Assembly (NCBI RefSeq): GCF_007655005.1
Contig: NZ_SZVW01000001.1
Location: forward strand, 124,001-188,000
DNA from: Streptomyces tibetensis
Lineage (GTDB): Bacteria; Actinomycetota; Actinomycetes; Streptomycetales; Streptomycetaceae
Direction: 5' to 3'
Length of the DNA: 64,000 bases
Part shown: in pieces, positions 17,995 to 28,421 of the stretch
Layout of the letters: the number at the start of each line of letters is the position of its first letter
Position numbering within the stretch: position 1 is the first letter of the stretch
The notes under the pieces: model-generated
Databases searched by the model: none
Told to the model about the DNA's origin: nothing
Seen by the model: the letters and a program-made list of their open reading frames with translations, nothing else
Program-made: the position numbers and the translations under genes

Positions 17995-19371
17995 ATGGCC
18001 GAGACCGGAACGACGACCCCCGAGGCCGAGGGGGAACGCGCGCTGCGGCGCAGTCTCGGTTTCCGTGATCTGGTCGTCTACGGGCTGCTGTTCATCGCTC
18101 CGATGGCCCCGGTGGGCGTGTTCGGCACGCTGGACGCCAAGTCGCACGGCGCGGTCGCGCTGGTCTACCTCATCGCCACGATCGCGATGGCGTTCACCGC
18201 GTTCAGCTACGCCCAGATGGTGCGGGTGGTCCCCCAGTCGGGCTCGGTGTTCGCCTACGCGCGCGTGGGGCTCGGGAACGGTGCCGGGTTCGTGGCGGGC
18301 TGGATGGCGATGCTCGACTACGTCCTGATCCCCGCGGTGGCGTATCTGTTCTCCGGCGTGGCGATGAACGCGCTGGTCCCGGAGGTGTCGCGGTGGGTGT
18401 GGACGGCCCTGGCCGTGGTCGTGACGACACTGCTGAACCTGTGGGGCGTGCGGGCCGCCGCCCGGGTGGGCTTCCTGGTGCTGGCGATGGAGGTCGTGGT
18501 CCTGGCCGTGTTCGTCGTGTCGGCGGTCGTCGTGCTGGCCCGGGACGGCACGCAGCGGGGCTGGCTGTCGCCGCTGACGGGGGACGGCACGCAAGGGGCG
18601 TTCGCGCTGTCCGCGGTGCTCGGGGCGGTGTCGGTGGCGGTGCTGTCGTATCTGGGGTTCGACGCGATCGCCTCCTTCGCGGAGGAGGTCACGGGCGGCT
18701 CGGCGAAGATCGCGCGGGCGCTGCTGTTCTGCCTGGCGCTGACGGGTGTGCTGTTCATCGCGCAGACGTATCTCGTGGCGCTGCTGGAGCCGGTGTCGTC
18801 GGCGCGGCTGGCGGCGGAGCCGGGGCGGCAGGGGTCGGCGTTCTACGACACGCTGGACGCCTCGGTCGGCACCTGGCTGCACGACCTGGTGGCGGTGAGC
18901 AAGGCGATCGGTGCGGCCTTCGCCGCGCTGGCCGGGCAGGCCGCGGCGGGCCGGCTGCTGTTCGCCATGGGGCGCGACCGGCGGCTGCCCCGGGTGCTGT
19001 CCCGGACGAACGACGGGGTGCCGCGGGTGGCGCTGCTGTGCGCCGCCGTCGTGACGCTGGTGGCGGCCGTGTGGGCGGCCCGCCGGGACGACGGCATGGA
19101 CCAGCTGGTGTCGGTGGTCGACATCGGGGCACTGACCGCCTTCGTGTTGCTGCACGCGAGCGTGGTGGGCTGGTTCGCGGTGAAACGCCGGGGCGGGCCG
19201 GTGATCTGGTGGCGGCACGTGCTGGCTCCGGTGGCGGGAGCCGCGATCACGCTCGCGGTGATCACCGAGGCGTCGGGAACCGCGCAGCTGGTGGGGGCGG
19301 TGTGGCTGGTGACCGGCCTGGTGGTGCTGGCGGCGCAGGGGAGCCGCCCGGCGGTGTCATCACCCTCGTGA
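17995..19371 (+). CDS. APC-family amino acid permease
   Basis: A 458-residue transporter with about 12 hydrophobic segments. The first is [24 protein letters not shown], with the APC-typical helix-breaking GVFG, and later come [16 protein letters not shown] and [14 protein letters not shown]. It probably imports an amino acid or amine by proton symport; the substrate cannot be told. The ATG at 17995 follows GGAGCGGAGG; a GTG or ATG at 17968 would leave the ribosome binding site inside the gene. Confidence 0.88.
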   Translation: MAETGTTTPEAEGERALRRSLGFRDLVVYGLLFIAPMAPVGVFGTLDAKSHGAVALVYLIATIAMAFTAFSYAQMVRVVPQSGSVFAYARVGLGNGAGFVAGWMAMLDYVLIPAVAYLFSGVAMNALVPEVSRWVWTALAVVVTTLLNLWGVRAAARVGFLVLAMEVVVLAVFVVSAVVVLARDGTQRGWLSPLTGDGTQGAFALSAVLGAVSVAVLSYLGFDAIASFAEEVTGGSAKIARALLFCLALTGVLFIAQTYLVALLEPVSSARLAAEPGRQGSAFYDTLDASVGTWLHDLVAVSKAIGAAFAALAGQAAAGRLLFAMGRDRRLPRVLSRTNDGVPRVALLCAAVVTLVAAVWAARRDDGMDQLVSVVDIGALTAFVLLHASVVGWFAVKRRGGPVIWWRHVLAPVAGAAITLAVITEASGTAQLVGAVWLVTGLVVLAAQGSRPAVSSPS

Positions 19372-19373
19372 GG

Positions 19374-19633
19374 TGCCGGTACCGGTACCGGTGCCGGTGC
19401 CGGCCGGGCGGCTGGGCCGTGCCGCCCGCCCCCGTCAGGCGCCCGCACCCGCAAGGCGGCCCAGCCACGTGATCGCCCCCGTCAGGCGCCCGCACCCGCA
19501 CGGCGGCCCAGCCGCACCGCAGCCCCAGGGACGCCCCCAGCACGGCTCAGCCCCGCGTCGTCGCCCCCTGAGATGCCCGCGTCCGCAAGCCGGCTGAGTC
19601 GTGTTGTCGGCGGTGCCCACTACTCTCGCGGGC
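19374..19633. other. Repeat-rich spacer before xseA
   Basis: The gap starts with about five CCGGTR hexamers (19376-19405), then carries the 39-bp direct repeat described separately, and ends at the xseA start. No gene is supported. Confidence 0.5.
19428..19513. repeat. 39-bp direct repeat, 47-bp period
   Basis: The copies at 19428-19466 and 19475-19513 differ at one base. Each reads GCCCCCGTCAGGCGCCCGC followed by ACCCGCAAGGCGGCCCAGCC. They follow the APC permease gene. Confidence 0.88.
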
Positions 19634-20842
19634 ATGGCTGTGAACACGACTCCGGAAGCCCCGCTGCCCGTCGGCGAGGTGTCGCGGCTCATCGGGGGCT
19701 GGATCGACCGGCTCGGGGCGGTGTGGGTCGAGGGGCAGATCACGCAGTTGTCGCGGCGGCCGGGCGCCGGTGTGGTGTTCCTGACGCTGCGGGACCCCTC
19801 GTACGACATCTCCGTGAGCGTCACCTGCTACCGGCAGGTGTTCGACGCCGTCGCGGACGTGGTGAGCGAGGGCGCCCGGGTCGTCGTCCTCGCGAAGCCC
19901 GAGTGGTACGCCCCGCGGGGGCAGCTGTCGCTGCGGGCCGCCGAGATACGGCCCGTGGGGGTCGGTGAACTGCTCGCGCGCCTGGAGCAGCTGAAGAAGG
20001 CCCTGGCGCGGGAGGGGCTGTTCGCGCCGGAGCGCAAGAAGCCGCTGCCGTTCCTGCCGCAGCTGATCGGGCTGGTCTGCGGACGGGCCTCCGCCGCCGA
20101 GCGTGACGTCCTGGAGAACGCCCGGCACCGCTGGCCCGCCGTCCGCTTCGAGGTGCGCAACGTCGCCGTGCAGGGCGTCCACGCCGTGCCGCAGGTCGTG
20201 CAGGCGGTGAAGGAGCTCGACGCGATCGACGACGTGGACGTGATCATCGTGGCCCGGGGCGGCGGCAGCGTGGAGGACCTGCTGCCGTTCTCCGACGAGC
20301 AGCTGATCCGCACGGTCGCGCAGTGCCGTACGCCGGTGGTGTCCGCCATCGGGCACGAACCGGACAACCCGCTGCTGGACCAGGTCGCCGACCTGCGCGC
20401 CTCCACGCCGACCGACGCCGCCAAGAAGGTCGTGCCGGATGTCGGCGAGGAGTACGAGCGGGTGCGGCTGCTGCGGGACCGGGCGCGGCGGTGTGTGGCG
20501 GCGCTGGTGGAGCGTGAGGAGCGCGGGCTGGCGCACGCGCTGGCGCGGCCGTCGATAGAGGATCCGCACCGGATGATCGATGCGCGGGCCGACCAGGTGG
20601 CGGACCTGCTCGACCGGGGCCGGCGGTGTCTGCGGCACCAGCTCGACCGGGCGGACTCGGAGCTGGCGCACACGCACGCGCGGGTGGTGGCCCTCTCCCC
20701 CGCCGCGACCCTGAAGCGTGGGTACGCCGTGCTGCAGAAGGCGGACGGGCACGCCGTCCGCGACCCGGGCGAGGTGGCGCCCGGCGAGGCCCTGCGTGCG
20801 CGGGTCTCCGAGGGAGAGTTCTCCGTACGAGTGGACACATAG
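19634..20842 (+). CDS. xseA: Exodeoxyribonuclease VII large subunit
   Basis: A 402-residue catalytic subunit of the single-strand-specific exonuclease VII. An N-terminal OB-fold ([25 protein letters not shown]) is followed by the catalytic core with [20 protein letters not shown] and [29 protein letters not shown], and a coiled-coil region. The usual catalytic HETD is HEPD here, as is common in actinobacteria. xseB follows after 9 bp, forming the standard operon. Confidence 0.95.
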   Translation: MAVNTTPEAPLPVGEVSRLIGGWIDRLGAVWVEGQITQLSRRPGAGVVFLTLRDPSYDISVSVTCYRQVFDAVADVVSEGARVVVLAKPEWYAPRGQLSLRAAEIRPVGVGELLARLEQLKKALAREGLFAPERKKPLPFLPQLIGLVCGRASAAERDVLENARHRWPAVRFEVRNVAVQGVHAVPQVVQAVKELDAIDDVDVIIVARGGGSVEDLLPFSDEQLIRTVAQCRTPVVSAIGHEPDNPLLDQVADLRASTPTDAAKKVVPDVGEEYERVRLLRDRARRCVAALVEREERGLAHALARPSIEDPHRMIDARADQVADLLDRGRRCLRHQLDRADSELAHTHARVVALSPAATLKRGYAVLQKADGHAVRDPGEVAPGEALRARVSEGEFSVRVDT

Positions 20843-20851
20843 GGTGAGTGG

Positions 20852-21097
20852 ATGACCAGCGAGGTTGAACAGACACCGGGCACCAGCGAGGCGCTCGGAT
20901 ACGAGCAGGCGCGGGACGAGCTGATCGAGGTCGTCCGGCGTCTGGAGGCGGGCGGTACGACGCTGGAGGAGTCCCTCGCGCTGTGGGAGCGGGGCGAGGA
21001 GCTGGCCAAGGTGTGCCGGCGCTGGCTGGACGGGGCCCGGGCGCGGCTGGACGCGGCGCTGGCGGAGGAGGCCGCGCAGGACGAGGGCGCGGAGTAA
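20852..21097 (+). CDS. xseB: Exodeoxyribonuclease VII small subunit
   Basis: An 81-residue helical protein with the family core [39 protein letters not shown], followed by an Ala/Glu-rich tail. It binds the coiled coil of XseA. The start has GGGTGAG upstream, and the gene follows xseA directly. Confidence 0.94.
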   Translation: MTSEVEQTPGTSEALGYEQARDELIEVVRRLEAGGTTLEESLALWERGEELAKVCRRWLDGARARLDAALAEEAAQDEGAE

Positions 21098-21217
21098 CCG
21101 GGACCGTGCGTCCGGAGTGACACACGACACCCTCACATTAGTTGAACGTTGAACTTCACTGGCGTACGGTCGAAGACGTCAGCCGATCTTCCGGACCAGA
21201 CACGAGAAAGTGCATCC

Positions 21218-21808
21218 ATGTCCCTCGTTCTTGACCCCGCCGCCCAGGACCTGCTGTTCCGCGAGGCCCGGTCCGCCAACACCTTCACCGACGAGCCGGT
21301 GACCGACGAGCAGGTGCAGGCGATCTACGACCTGGTCAAGTACGGTCCGACCGCCTTCAACCAGACCCCGCTGCGCATCACGCTGGTCCGCTCCCCCGAG
21401 GCCCGCGAGCGCCTGGTGGCGCACATGGCCGAGGGCAACCGGCCCAAGACGGCGAGCGCCCCGCTGGTGGCGATCCTCTCCGCGGACAACGAGTTCCACG
21501 AGGAGCTGCCGCACCTGTTCCCGGCCGCCCCGCAGATCAAGGACATCTTCTTCACCGAGCGCCCGGTCCGCGAGAACGCCGCCGCGCTGAACGCCGCCCT
21601 CCAGGCCGCGTACTTCATCGTCGGTGTCCGCGCCGCCGGTCTCGCCGCCGGCCCGATGACCGGCTTCGACTTCGAGGGTGTCCGCAAGGAGTTCCTGGAC
21701 GACGACCACACCCCGCTGATGGTCGTCAACATCGGCCGCCCCGGCCCGGACGCCTGGTACCCGCGTTCCCCGCGCCTGGAGTTCGACCAGGTCGTCACAA
21801 CGGTCTGA
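21218..21808 (+). CDS. Nitroreductase-family protein, malonic semialdehyde reductase-like
   Basis: A 196-residue FMN-dependent NAD(P)H oxidoreductase of the RutE/HadB-type nitroreductase subgroup. It shows FREARSANTFTDEPVTDEQ, YGPTAFNQTPLRITLVRS, the PVRENAAALNAALQAAYFIV helix and AGPMTGFDFEGVRKEF. Substrates are probably aldehydes or nitro compounds; in other bacteria the family includes 3-hydroxypropionate-forming enzymes. TTGAAC direct repeats lie about 80 bp upstream and may hold a regulator site. A strong bidirectional terminator follows. Confidence 0.88.
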   Translation: MSLVLDPAAQDLLFREARSANTFTDEPVTDEQVQAIYDLVKYGPTAFNQTPLRITLVRSPEARERLVAHMAEGNRPKTASAPLVAILSADNEFHEELPHLFPAAPQIKDIFFTERPVRENAAALNAALQAAYFIVGVRAAGLAAGPMTGFDFEGVRKEFLDDDHTPLMVVNIGRPGPDAWYPRSPRLEFDQVVTTV

Positions 21809-21826
21809 GCCGCTCCCGCGCACGCA

Positions 21827-21870
21827 CACGAGGAAGGCCCCCGGCGACAACGCCGGGGGCCTTCCTCGTG
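21827..21870. terminator. 20-bp perfect-stem bidirectional terminator
   Basis: CACGAGGAAGGCCCCCGGCG (21827-21846) and its exact reverse complement (21851-21870) are separated by ACAA. It lies between the convergent nitroreductase and DUF4245 genes. Confidence 0.92.
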
Positions 21871-21876
21871 CGGCTC

Positions 21877-22401
21877 TCACTTCGTCCGGAGCGCCTCGGC
21901 CATCTTCGTCAGCTGCGCGAACGACGCCGTGCCCGTCACGACCGTCGTCGAGCCCTTGGTGCCCTCCAGGACCAGCGCGTCGTAGCGGCCACCCTCGTAA
22001 CGGGTCCAGGTCTCGCCGCCGATCTTCGCGGTCTTCCCGGTCTCGTGAGCGCCCTGTGTCGCCTCGTCCAGGAAGACGGGGCGGCGCTGAGTGGACTGCT
22101 CGACCGCCACGTACTCCCCCTCGGGATCGTGGAAGCCGAGGTGCCAGGCGTCGTACTCGTCGCCCCGGAAGCGGACGGAGGTGGCCTTCCATGCGTCGGA
22201 CAGACCCTCGGGCGCGGCCACGGGGTAGGAGGCGGCGCGGCGTGCCGTGAGCAGCTCGACCCGGTAGTCGACGGCCTTGACGTCGGGCGCGCTGTCGTCG
22301 TGCGGGATGAAGAGGTACACGAAGCCCGCCACCAGGATGATGATCCCCATCGAGAGGATCATGTCCCGCGCCGTCTTCTGCTTGCCGTTCTCGCCTGCCA
22401 C
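21877..22401 (-). CDS. DUF4245 membrane-anchored extracytoplasmic protein
   Basis: A 174-residue protein with one N-terminal transmembrane helix (MILSMGIIILVAGFVYLFIP, residues 14-33) and an extracytoplasmic DUF4245 domain (YPVAAPEGLSDAWKATSVRF; WHLGFHDPEGEYVAVEQS). The function is unknown. Adjacency to glpX, divergently placed, is conserved in streptomycetes. The start at 22401 gives a short cytoplasmic KQK-rich tail. Confidence 0.88.
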   Translation of the reverse strand: MAGENGKQKTARDMILSMGIIILVAGFVYLFIPHDDSAPDVKAVDYRVELLTARRAASYPVAAPEGLSDAWKATSVRFRGDEYDAWHLGFHDPEGEYVAVEQSTQRRPVFLDEATQGAHETGKTAKIGGETWTRYEGGRYDALVLEGTKGSTTVVTGTASFAQLTKMAEALRTK

Positions 22402-22528
22402 GCCCCCTATCGTCGCAGGTCCCTGCCGCGCTCATCCGTGGGGGCCCCTGCTCATTTTGCGGGCTCGGAGATAGAGTCGGGCGACAACACCCTCATCCGG
22501 CCGTCGCCGTACAGAAAGGTGCGCTCCG

Positions 22529-23563
22529 ATGACCGAGCATCATCATTTGCCGTCCGAACTCGATGTGCCCTCCGAGGCCCCCGACCGCAACCTCGCCCTG
22601 GAACTCGTCCGGGTCACCGAGGCGGCGGCGATGGCCGCGGGCCGTTGGGTCGGGCGAGGTGACAAGAACGGCGCCGACGGCGCCGCGGTGCGTGCCATGC
22701 GGACCCTCGTCTCCACCGTCTCGATGAACGGCGTCGTCGTCATCGGCGAGGGCGAGAAGGACGAAGCCCCGATGCTGTTCAACGGGGAACGCGTGGGCGA
22801 CGGGACCGGGCCCGAATGCGACATCGCCGTCGACCCGATCGACGGCACCACGCTGACCGCGAAGGGCATGACGAACGCGATCGCGGTGCTGGCCGCCGCC
22901 GAGCGCGGGTCCATGTTCGACCCGTCCGCGGTCTTCTACATGGACAAGCTCGTCACCGGGCCCGAGGCGGCCGACTTCGTCGACATCAACGCCCCGGTGG
23001 CGGTGAACATCCGCCGGGTCGCCAAGGCGAAGCGGTCCGCGCCGGAGGACGTGACGGTGGTGATCCTGGACCGCCCGCGGCACGAGGGCATCATCAAGGA
23101 GATCCGGGACACCGGGGCACGCATCAGGCTGATCTCCGACGGCGACGTGGCCGGCTCGATCCTGGCGCTGCGGGAGGGCACCGGGGTCGATCTGCTGCTC
23201 GGCATCGGCGGTACGCCCGAGGGCATCATCTCGGCCTGCGCGGTGAAGTGCCTGGGCGGCACGATCCAGGGCAAGCTGTGGCCCAAGGACGACGAGGAGC
23301 GGCAGCGGGCGATCGACGCGGGGCATGATCTCGACCGGGTGCTGACGACCGAGGACCTCGTCACCGGCGAGAACGTGTTCTTCGTGGCGACCGGCATCAC
23401 CGACGGCGAGCTGCTGCGCGGGGTGCGCTACCGGGCGGAGACCGCCACGACCGACTCGATCGTGATGCGGTCGCGGTCGGGCACGGTCCGCCGGATCTCC
23501 TCCGAGCACCGGCTGAGCAAGCTGCGTGCCTACAGCGCGATCGACTTCGACAAGGGGAAGTAG
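22529..23563 (+). CDS. glpX: Class II fructose-1,6-bisphosphatase
   Basis: A 344-residue GlpX-type phosphatase of gluconeogenesis. Motifs are [36 protein letters not shown] (metal site), [16 protein letters not shown] (the class II DPIDGT signature), and a C-terminal [20 protein letters not shown]. Full length. It ends before a convergent hairpin shared with the WhiB-type gene. Confidence 0.95.
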   Translation: MTEHHHLPSELDVPSEAPDRNLALELVRVTEAAAMAAGRWVGRGDKNGADGAAVRAMRTLVSTVSMNGVVVIGEGEKDEAPMLFNGERVGDGTGPECDIAVDPIDGTTLTAKGMTNAIAVLAAAERGSMFDPSAVFYMDKLVTGPEAADFVDINAPVAVNIRRVAKAKRSAPEDVTVVILDRPRHEGIIKEIRDTGARIRLISDGDVAGSILALREGTGVDLLLGIGGTPEGIISACAVKCLGGTIQGKLWPKDDEERQRAIDAGHDLDRVLTTEDLVTGENVFFVATGITDGELLRGVRYRAETATTDSIVMRSRSGTVRRISSEHRLSKLRAYSAIDFDKGK

Positions 23564-23684
23564 CGCCGTCTGGAAGCGGGGCTGCGGATCGCCGGCGAGT
23601 GCGGGCCGGCTGTGGCCGATCGCGCCCGCGCGGCGGAGCCGCAAGTCGATGCGGCCCCGCGCCCCCGGATAAGGCCGATGAACG

Positions 23685-23718
23685 AAAGGGCGCCCCCGGT
23701 GCGGTGGGGGCGCCCTTT
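23685..23718. terminator. Bidirectional terminator between glpX and the WhiB gene
   Basis: AAAGGGCGCCCCC (23685-23697) pairs with GGGGGCGCCCTTT (23706-23718) across an 8-nt loop. A TTTT run follows on the plus strand, and an A-run gives U's on the minus strand. Confidence 0.9.
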
Positions 23719-23734
23719 TCGCGCTGCGTGGCCG

Positions 23735-24112
23735 TCAGCCGGCCGCGGCTATCCGGTCCGCGGGGCGGGCCGTCTTCTTCAGCTCCATCTCGCGGCGGCG
23801 CCGCCGGGCCAGAACCACACGGCGTTCCGCGGCGGTGAGGCCGCCCCAGACGCCGTAGGGCTCCGGCTGGAGCAGAGCGTGTTCGCGGCACTCGACCATC
23901 ACGGGACAGCGGGCGCAGACGCGCTTCGCCGCTTCCTCCCGGGACAGCCTGGCGGCGGTCGGTTCCTTGGAGGGGGCGAAGAACAGGCCTGCCTCGTCGC
24001 GCCGGCACACCGCCTCGGTGTGCCATGGGGCGTCCTGATCCCTGTCTCGCGCAGGCACCCGCGGGGCCGGAACGGCAGCGACCTGCAGGGACGAATGCGG
24101 CGGTTGCAGCAC
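23735..24112 (-). CDS. WhiB-like [4Fe-4S] transcriptional regulator
   Basis: A 125-residue Wbl protein with the four cluster cysteines Cys36, Cys66, Cys69 and Cys75 (AVCRRDE and RVCARCPVMVECREHAL), the GVWGG turn (87-91) and a basic C-terminal DNA-contact tail (RRVVLARRRRRE). Wbl proteins bind the primary sigma factor and control development or redox responses. Its place beside glpX and the fumarase genes suggests the WblI position of S. coelicolor, but I hold that name back. The N-terminal 25 residues are longer than the minimal family. Confidence 0.92.
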   Translation of the reverse strand: MLQPPHSSLQVAAVPAPRVPARDRDQDAPWHTEAVCRRDEAGLFFAPSKEPTAARLSREEAAKRVCARCPVMVECREHALLQPEPYGVWGGLTAAERRVVLARRRRREMELKKTARPADRIAAAG

Positions 24113-24226
24113 GGTCTACTCCTGACGACGGCTTCGCGAGCGAGAGACGATGCAGCAAGGCCTACCCGCTGTACGCGCGCCTATGCACTGAGTTCCGAAC
24201 CGCCGGTTTCGGGGGATTCGCGGCTG

Positions 24227-24943
24227 TCAATGCCCCAGGTGTTTGCGCAAACTCCTGTCGACCTTGTGCTGCACCCGGTCCAGGATGTCCGCGACGATCT
24301 TCCCCCGCCTCGGCCGCGCCTCGACGCTGCCCAGGACGGCCCAGCCGTCGACGTAGACGATGGGGGCCTCCGGGTCGTCCGAGTCGAGCGTGACCACCTC
24401 GAAGCTGCCGAGGACGCCGCCGCCCATGCCGCGCAGCGACACGTTCTCCGGGACGCGGATGTCGACGCTGCCGAAGATCGCGAACGACTTGACGACGACC
24501 TGCTGGTGGTCGAAGAGGGCCTCGCTGAGGTCTATCTCGACGCTGCCGAAGATCGCGTACGCGTGGATACGGCGGCCCGCGCGCCGGCGGCCCTTGCGGA
24601 CGGCGCTGCTGAACACCGCGACCACGTTGTCGTCAGGGTCGATCGGGATGGCGCCGGCGGTGGGGCGCCAGGGGGCCGGGGCATGGGCGGGGCCGGGGCC
24701 CTGACGGTGGCCCGCGGGCAGGTCCCGCACGAAGACCTCCAGCTCGCCGACGGTCTTGGCGCGCAGCACCCCCTCGACGCGCTCGGCGTGTTCGTCCGCG
24801 GTGAGGCGGCCCTCGGCCAGGGCGTCGCGCAGGAGGTCGGCGACGCGGTCGCGCTCGGCGTCGGAGGCGCGGAGCTCGGAGACGGCGGGCGCGCCCTGCT
24901 GCCGGAGATCCGGCTTCTGGAGGTCCTGCTTCTGAAGGTCCAC
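24227..24943 (-). CDS. DUF1707 domain protein with cell-wall-response beta-helix domain
   Basis: A 238-residue protein. The N-terminal DUF1707 segment (LRASDAERDRVADLLRDALAEGRLTADEHAERVE, about 20-53) is a helical, SHOCT-like module. After a linker comes a repetitive beta domain (AIFGSVEIDLSEALF; AIFGSVDIRVPENV; AVLGSVEARP) resembling the C-terminal LiaF/YvqF domain that senses envelope stress. No membrane helix is present. The GTG at 24943 is used; an ATG at 24991 is possible but overlaps the repeat array. It is divergent from the class I fumarase gene. Confidence 0.82.
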   Translation of the reverse strand: MDLQKQDLQKPDLRQQGAPAVSELRASDAERDRVADLLRDALAEGRLTADEHAERVEGVLRAKTVGELEVFVRDLPAGHRQGPGPAHAPAPWRPTAGAIPIDPDDNVVAVFSSAVRKGRRRAGRRIHAYAIFGSVEIDLSEALFDHQQVVVKSFAIFGSVDIRVPENVSLRGMGGGVLGSFEVVTLDSDDPEAPIVYVDGWAVLGSVEARPRRGKIVADILDRVQHKVDRSLRKHLGH

Positions 24944-24983
24944 GGCAGCAGCGTACCCAAACACGATAGATCGCGACACCCCC

Positions 24984-25049
24984 CGCCTCACGACCGCCTC
25001 ACGACCGCCTCACGACCGCCTCACGACCGCCTCACGACCGCCTCACGAC
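24984..25049. repeat. Six 11-bp tandem repeats
   Basis: The unit CGCCTCACGAC starts at 24984, 24995, 25006, 25017, 25028 and 25039 without variation. It occupies the divergent promoter region between the DUF1707 gene and the class I fumarase gene. One copy per 11 bp is close to one per helical turn. Confidence 0.93.
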
Positions 25050-25165
25050 CGAGTGTGACGAACTGAGCCTTACCTCACAGGCTCCGTGTCGGCGGCAGGT
25101 TCTACGCTGGTTGGCGCTCGCCAACGGAGGCGGGCCGTCGTCCGTCGAGTGAGGAATGGGCTGAG

Positions 25166-26857
25166 ATGCCGCGCAATTCCCCCCCACCCAACCCTGCGTT
25201 CGTGTACACCGATCTGCTCCCCCAGGGAGAGGACACCACCCCCTACCGGCTGGTGACCTCCGAGGGTGTCTCCACGGTCGAGGGGCCGGACGGGCGGACC
25301 TTCCTCCAGGTGGAGCCGGAGGCGCTGCGCAAGCTCGCCGAAGAGGCCATCCACGACATCCAGCACTACCTGCGCCCGGCCCACCTCGCGCAGCTGCGCC
25401 GCATCATCGACGACCCCGAGGCGTCGGGCAACGACAAGTTCGTGGCGCTGGACCTGCTGAAGAACGCGAACATCGCGGCGGCCGGTGTGCTGCCGATGTG
25501 CCAGGACACGGGCACGGCGATCGTCATGGGCAAGCGCGGGCAGAACGTGCTGACCCGGGGCCGCGACGAGGAGGCCCTGAGCCGCGGCATCTACGACGCG
25601 TACCAGAACCTGAACCTGCGCTACTCGCAGATGGCTCCGCTCACCATGTGGGAGGAGAAGAACACCGGCTCCAACCTCCCCGCGCAGATCGAGCTGTACG
25701 CGGCCGACGGCGGCGCCTACAAGTTCCTCTTCATGGCCAAGGGCGGCGGCTCGGCCAACAAGTCGTTCCTGTACCAGGAGACCAAGGCCGTTCTGAACGA
25801 GTCCTCCATGATGAAGTTCCTGGAGGAGAAGATCCGCTCGCTGGGCACGGCGGCCTGTCCGCCGTACCACCTGGCGATCGTGGTCGGCGGTACGTCCGCC
25901 GAGTACGCGCTGAAGACCGCGAAGTACGCCTCCGCGCACTACCTGGACGAGATCCCCGCCGAGGGCTCCGAGCTCGGCCACGGCTTCCGGGACAAGGAGC
26001 TGGAGCAGAAGGTCTTCGAGCTGACGCAGAAGATCGGCATCGGCGCGCAGTTCGGCGGCAAGTACTTCTGCCATGACGTGCGCGTGGTGCGACTGCCGCG
26101 GCACGGCGCGTCCTGCCCGGTCGCGATCGCCGTGTCCTGCTCCGCCGACCGCCAGGCCGTCGCGAAGATCACCGCCGAGGGCGTCTTCCTGGAGCAGCTG
26201 GAGACGGACCCGGCGCGGTTCCTGCCGGAGACGACCGACGAGCAGCTCGACGAGAGCGACGTCGTCAAGATCGACCTGAACCAGCCGATGGAGACGATCC
26301 TGGCGGAGCTCACCAAGTACCCGGTGAAGACCCGCCTGTCCCTGACCGGCCCGCTGGTCGTGGCGCGTGACATCGCGCACGCCAAGATCAAGGAGCGGCT
26401 GGACGCGGGCGAGGAGATGCCGCAGTACCTGAAGGACCACCCGGTGTACTACGCCGGTCCGGCCAAGACGCCCGAGGGCTACGCGTCGGGCTCCTTCGGC
26501 CCGACCACGGCCGGCCGGATGGACTCCTACGTGGAGCAGTTCCAGGCGGCGGGCGGCTCCAAGGTGATGCTCGCCAAGGGCAACCGCAGCAAGCAGGTCA
26601 CGGCCGCCTGTGACGCCCACGGCGGCTTCTACCTCGGCTCCATCGGCGGCCCGGCCGCCCGCCTCGCCCAGGACTGCATCAAGAAGGTCGAGGTCGTCGA
26701 GTACGAGGAGCTCGGCATGGAGGCCGTCTGGAAGATCGAGGTCGAGGACTTCCCGGCCTTCATCGTGGTCGACGACAAGGGCAACGACTTCTTCCAGGAC
26801 CCCGCGCCGGCGCCCACGTTCACCTCCATTCCGGTACGCGGACCCGGACTCGCCTGA
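25166..26857 (+). CDS. Class I (iron-sulfur) fumarate hydratase
   Basis: A 563-residue class I fumarase, oxygen-sensitive and [4Fe-4S]-dependent, converting fumarate to malate in the TCA cycle. Motifs include [17 protein letters not shown] (cluster Cys), [39 protein letters not shown] and the C-terminal beta-domain [32 protein letters not shown]. The ATG at 25166 follows GTGAGGAATGG. The class II enzyme gene follows after 77 bp, probably in the same operon. Confidence 0.95.
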   Translation: MPRNSPPPNPAFVYTDLLPQGEDTTPYRLVTSEGVSTVEGPDGRTFLQVEPEALRKLAEEAIHDIQHYLRPAHLAQLRRIIDDPEASGNDKFVALDLLKNANIAAAGVLPMCQDTGTAIVMGKRGQNVLTRGRDEEALSRGIYDAYQNLNLRYSQMAPLTMWEEKNTGSNLPAQIELYAADGGAYKFLFMAKGGGSANKSFLYQETKAVLNESSMMKFLEEKIRSLGTAACPPYHLAIVVGGTSAEYALKTAKYASAHYLDEIPAEGSELGHGFRDKELEQKVFELTQKIGIGAQFGGKYFCHDVRVVRLPRHGASCPVAIAVSCSADRQAVAKITAEGVFLEQLETDPARFLPETTDEQLDESDVVKIDLNQPMETILAELTKYPVKTRLSLTGPLVVARDIAHAKIKERLDAGEEMPQYLKDHPVYYAGPAKTPEGYASGSFGPTTAGRMDSYVEQFQAAGGSKVMLAKGNRSKQVTAACDAHGGFYLGSIGGPAARLAQDCIKKVEVVEYEELGMEAVWKIEVEDFPAFIVVDDKGNDFFQDPAPAPTFTSIPVRGPGLA

Positions 26858-26934
26858 CCGCGGCGGTGATGACTCGCCTCCGCGGGGAACAGTGGTCGCG
26901 GCGCTGACGCTGTGACACGTGGAGGTGATCGTCG

Positions 26935-28338
26935 ATGACCGACGAGCAGGACAGGACCGAGTACCGCACCGAGCACGACTCCATGGGCGAGGTGCGGGTG
27001 CCCGCGCACGCCAAGTGGCGTGCCCAGACCCAGCGGGCCGTGGAGAACTTCCCGGTCTCCGGGCAGCGCATCGAGCGTGCGCACATCGAGGCGCTGGCCC
27101 GGATCAAGGGCGCGGCGGCCAAGGTCAACGCCGAGCTGGGGGTCCTCGACAAGGACGTCGCGCAGGCGATCCAGGAGGCGGCCGGGGAGGTCGCCGAGGG
27201 CAGGTGGGACGAGCACTTCCCGGTCGACGTCTTCCAGACCGGGTCCGGGACCTCGTCCAACATGAACACCAACGAGGTCATCGCCACCCTCGCGAGCGAG
27301 CGCCTGGGCAGCGGCGTCCACCCGAACGACCATGTGAACGCCTCCCAGTCGTCCAACGACGTCTTCCCCTCCTCGATCCACATCGCCGCCACCGCCGCCG
27401 TGACGCGCGACCTCGTCCCGGCCCTGGAACATCTCGCCGACTCCCTGGAGCGCAAGGCCGAGGAGTTCGCCGACGTCGTGAAGTCGGGGCGGACGCACCT
27501 CATGGACGCCACGCCCGTGACGCTGGGCCAGGAGTTCGGCGGGTACGCGGCCCAGGTGCGGTACGGCATCGAGCGGCTGGAGGCCTCCCTCCCCCGGCTT
27601 GCCGAACTGCCCCTCGGAGGTACGGCCGTCGGCACCGGCATCAACACCCCGCCCGGCTTCTCCGCCGCCGTCATCGAGGAGGTCGCCCGGACGACCGGGC
27701 TGCCCCTCACCGAGGCCCGCAACCACTTCGAGGCGCAGGGCGCCCGGGACGGCATCGTCGAGACCAGCGGCCAGCTGCGGACCATCGCGGTGGGACTGAC
27801 GAAGATCGCCAACGACCTGCGCTGGATGTCCTCCGGGCCGCGCACCGGTCTCGCGGAGATCGCCCTGCCCGACCTCCAGCCCGGCTCCTCGATCATGCCG
27901 GGCAAGGTGAATCCGGTCATTCCCGAGGCCGTGCTGATGGTGGCCGCCCAGGTCGTCGGCAACGACGCCACCGTCGCGACCGCCGGCGCCGCCGGGAACT
28001 TCGAGCTCAACGTGATGCTGCCCGTCATCGCCAAGAACGTGCTGGAGTCGATCCGGCTCCTCACGAACGCGACGCGGCTGCTCGCCGACCGCACCGTCGA
28101 CGGCATCACCGCGAACCGGGAGCGGGCGCGGGAGTACGCCGAGTCCTCCCCCTCCGTCGTGACCCCGCTGAACAAGTACATCGGGTACGAGGAGGCCGCG
28201 AAGGTCGCCAAGAAGGCGCTGGCCGAGCGGAAGACGATCCGTCAGGTCGTACTGGACGGCGGGTACGTGGAGCGCGGGGACCTGACCGCGGAGCAGCTCG
28301 ACGAGGCGCTCGATGTCCTGCGGATGACGCACCCGTGA
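26935..28338 (+). CDS. fumC: Class II fumarate hydratase
   Basis: A 467-residue homotetrameric, iron-free fumarase. Motifs: [49 protein letters not shown] and the superfamily signature [15 protein letters not shown]. The start has GTGGAGGTGATC upstream. It lies directly behind the unrelated class I fumarase gene, so the cell can run the same step with or without an oxygen-labile cluster. Which enzyme dominates under which condition cannot be read from the sequence. Confidence 0.96.
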   Translation: MTDEQDRTEYRTEHDSMGEVRVPAHAKWRAQTQRAVENFPVSGQRIERAHIEALARIKGAAAKVNAELGVLDKDVAQAIQEAAGEVAEGRWDEHFPVDVFQTGSGTSSNMNTNEVIATLASERLGSGVHPNDHVNASQSSNDVFPSSIHIAATAAVTRDLVPALEHLADSLERKAEEFADVVKSGRTHLMDATPVTLGQEFGGYAAQVRYGIERLEASLPRLAELPLGGTAVGTGINTPPGFSAAVIEEVARTTGLPLTEARNHFEAQGARDGIVETSGQLRTIAVGLTKIANDLRWMSSGPRTGLAEIALPDLQPGSSIMPGKVNPVIPEAVLMVAAQVVGNDATVATAGAAGNFELNVMLPVIAKNVLESIRLLTNATRLLADRTVDGITANRERAREYAESSPSVVTPLNKYIGYEEAAKVAKKALAERKTIRQVVLDGGYVERGDLTAEQLDEALDVLRMTHP

Positions 28339-28421
28339 CAAAGGGGCTCGTTCGTGTGCCCGGCGCGTGAACCGTGACACGCGCCGCAGCGTCGTATGCC
28401 TACGGCACCTAATATCTGGTC

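Noticed and set aside
24984..25049. Tandem array considered as a CRISPR array
   Set aside because: Units are directly adjacent with no spacers and only 11 bp long. The same applies to the 14-, 29-, 34- and 36-bp arrays.
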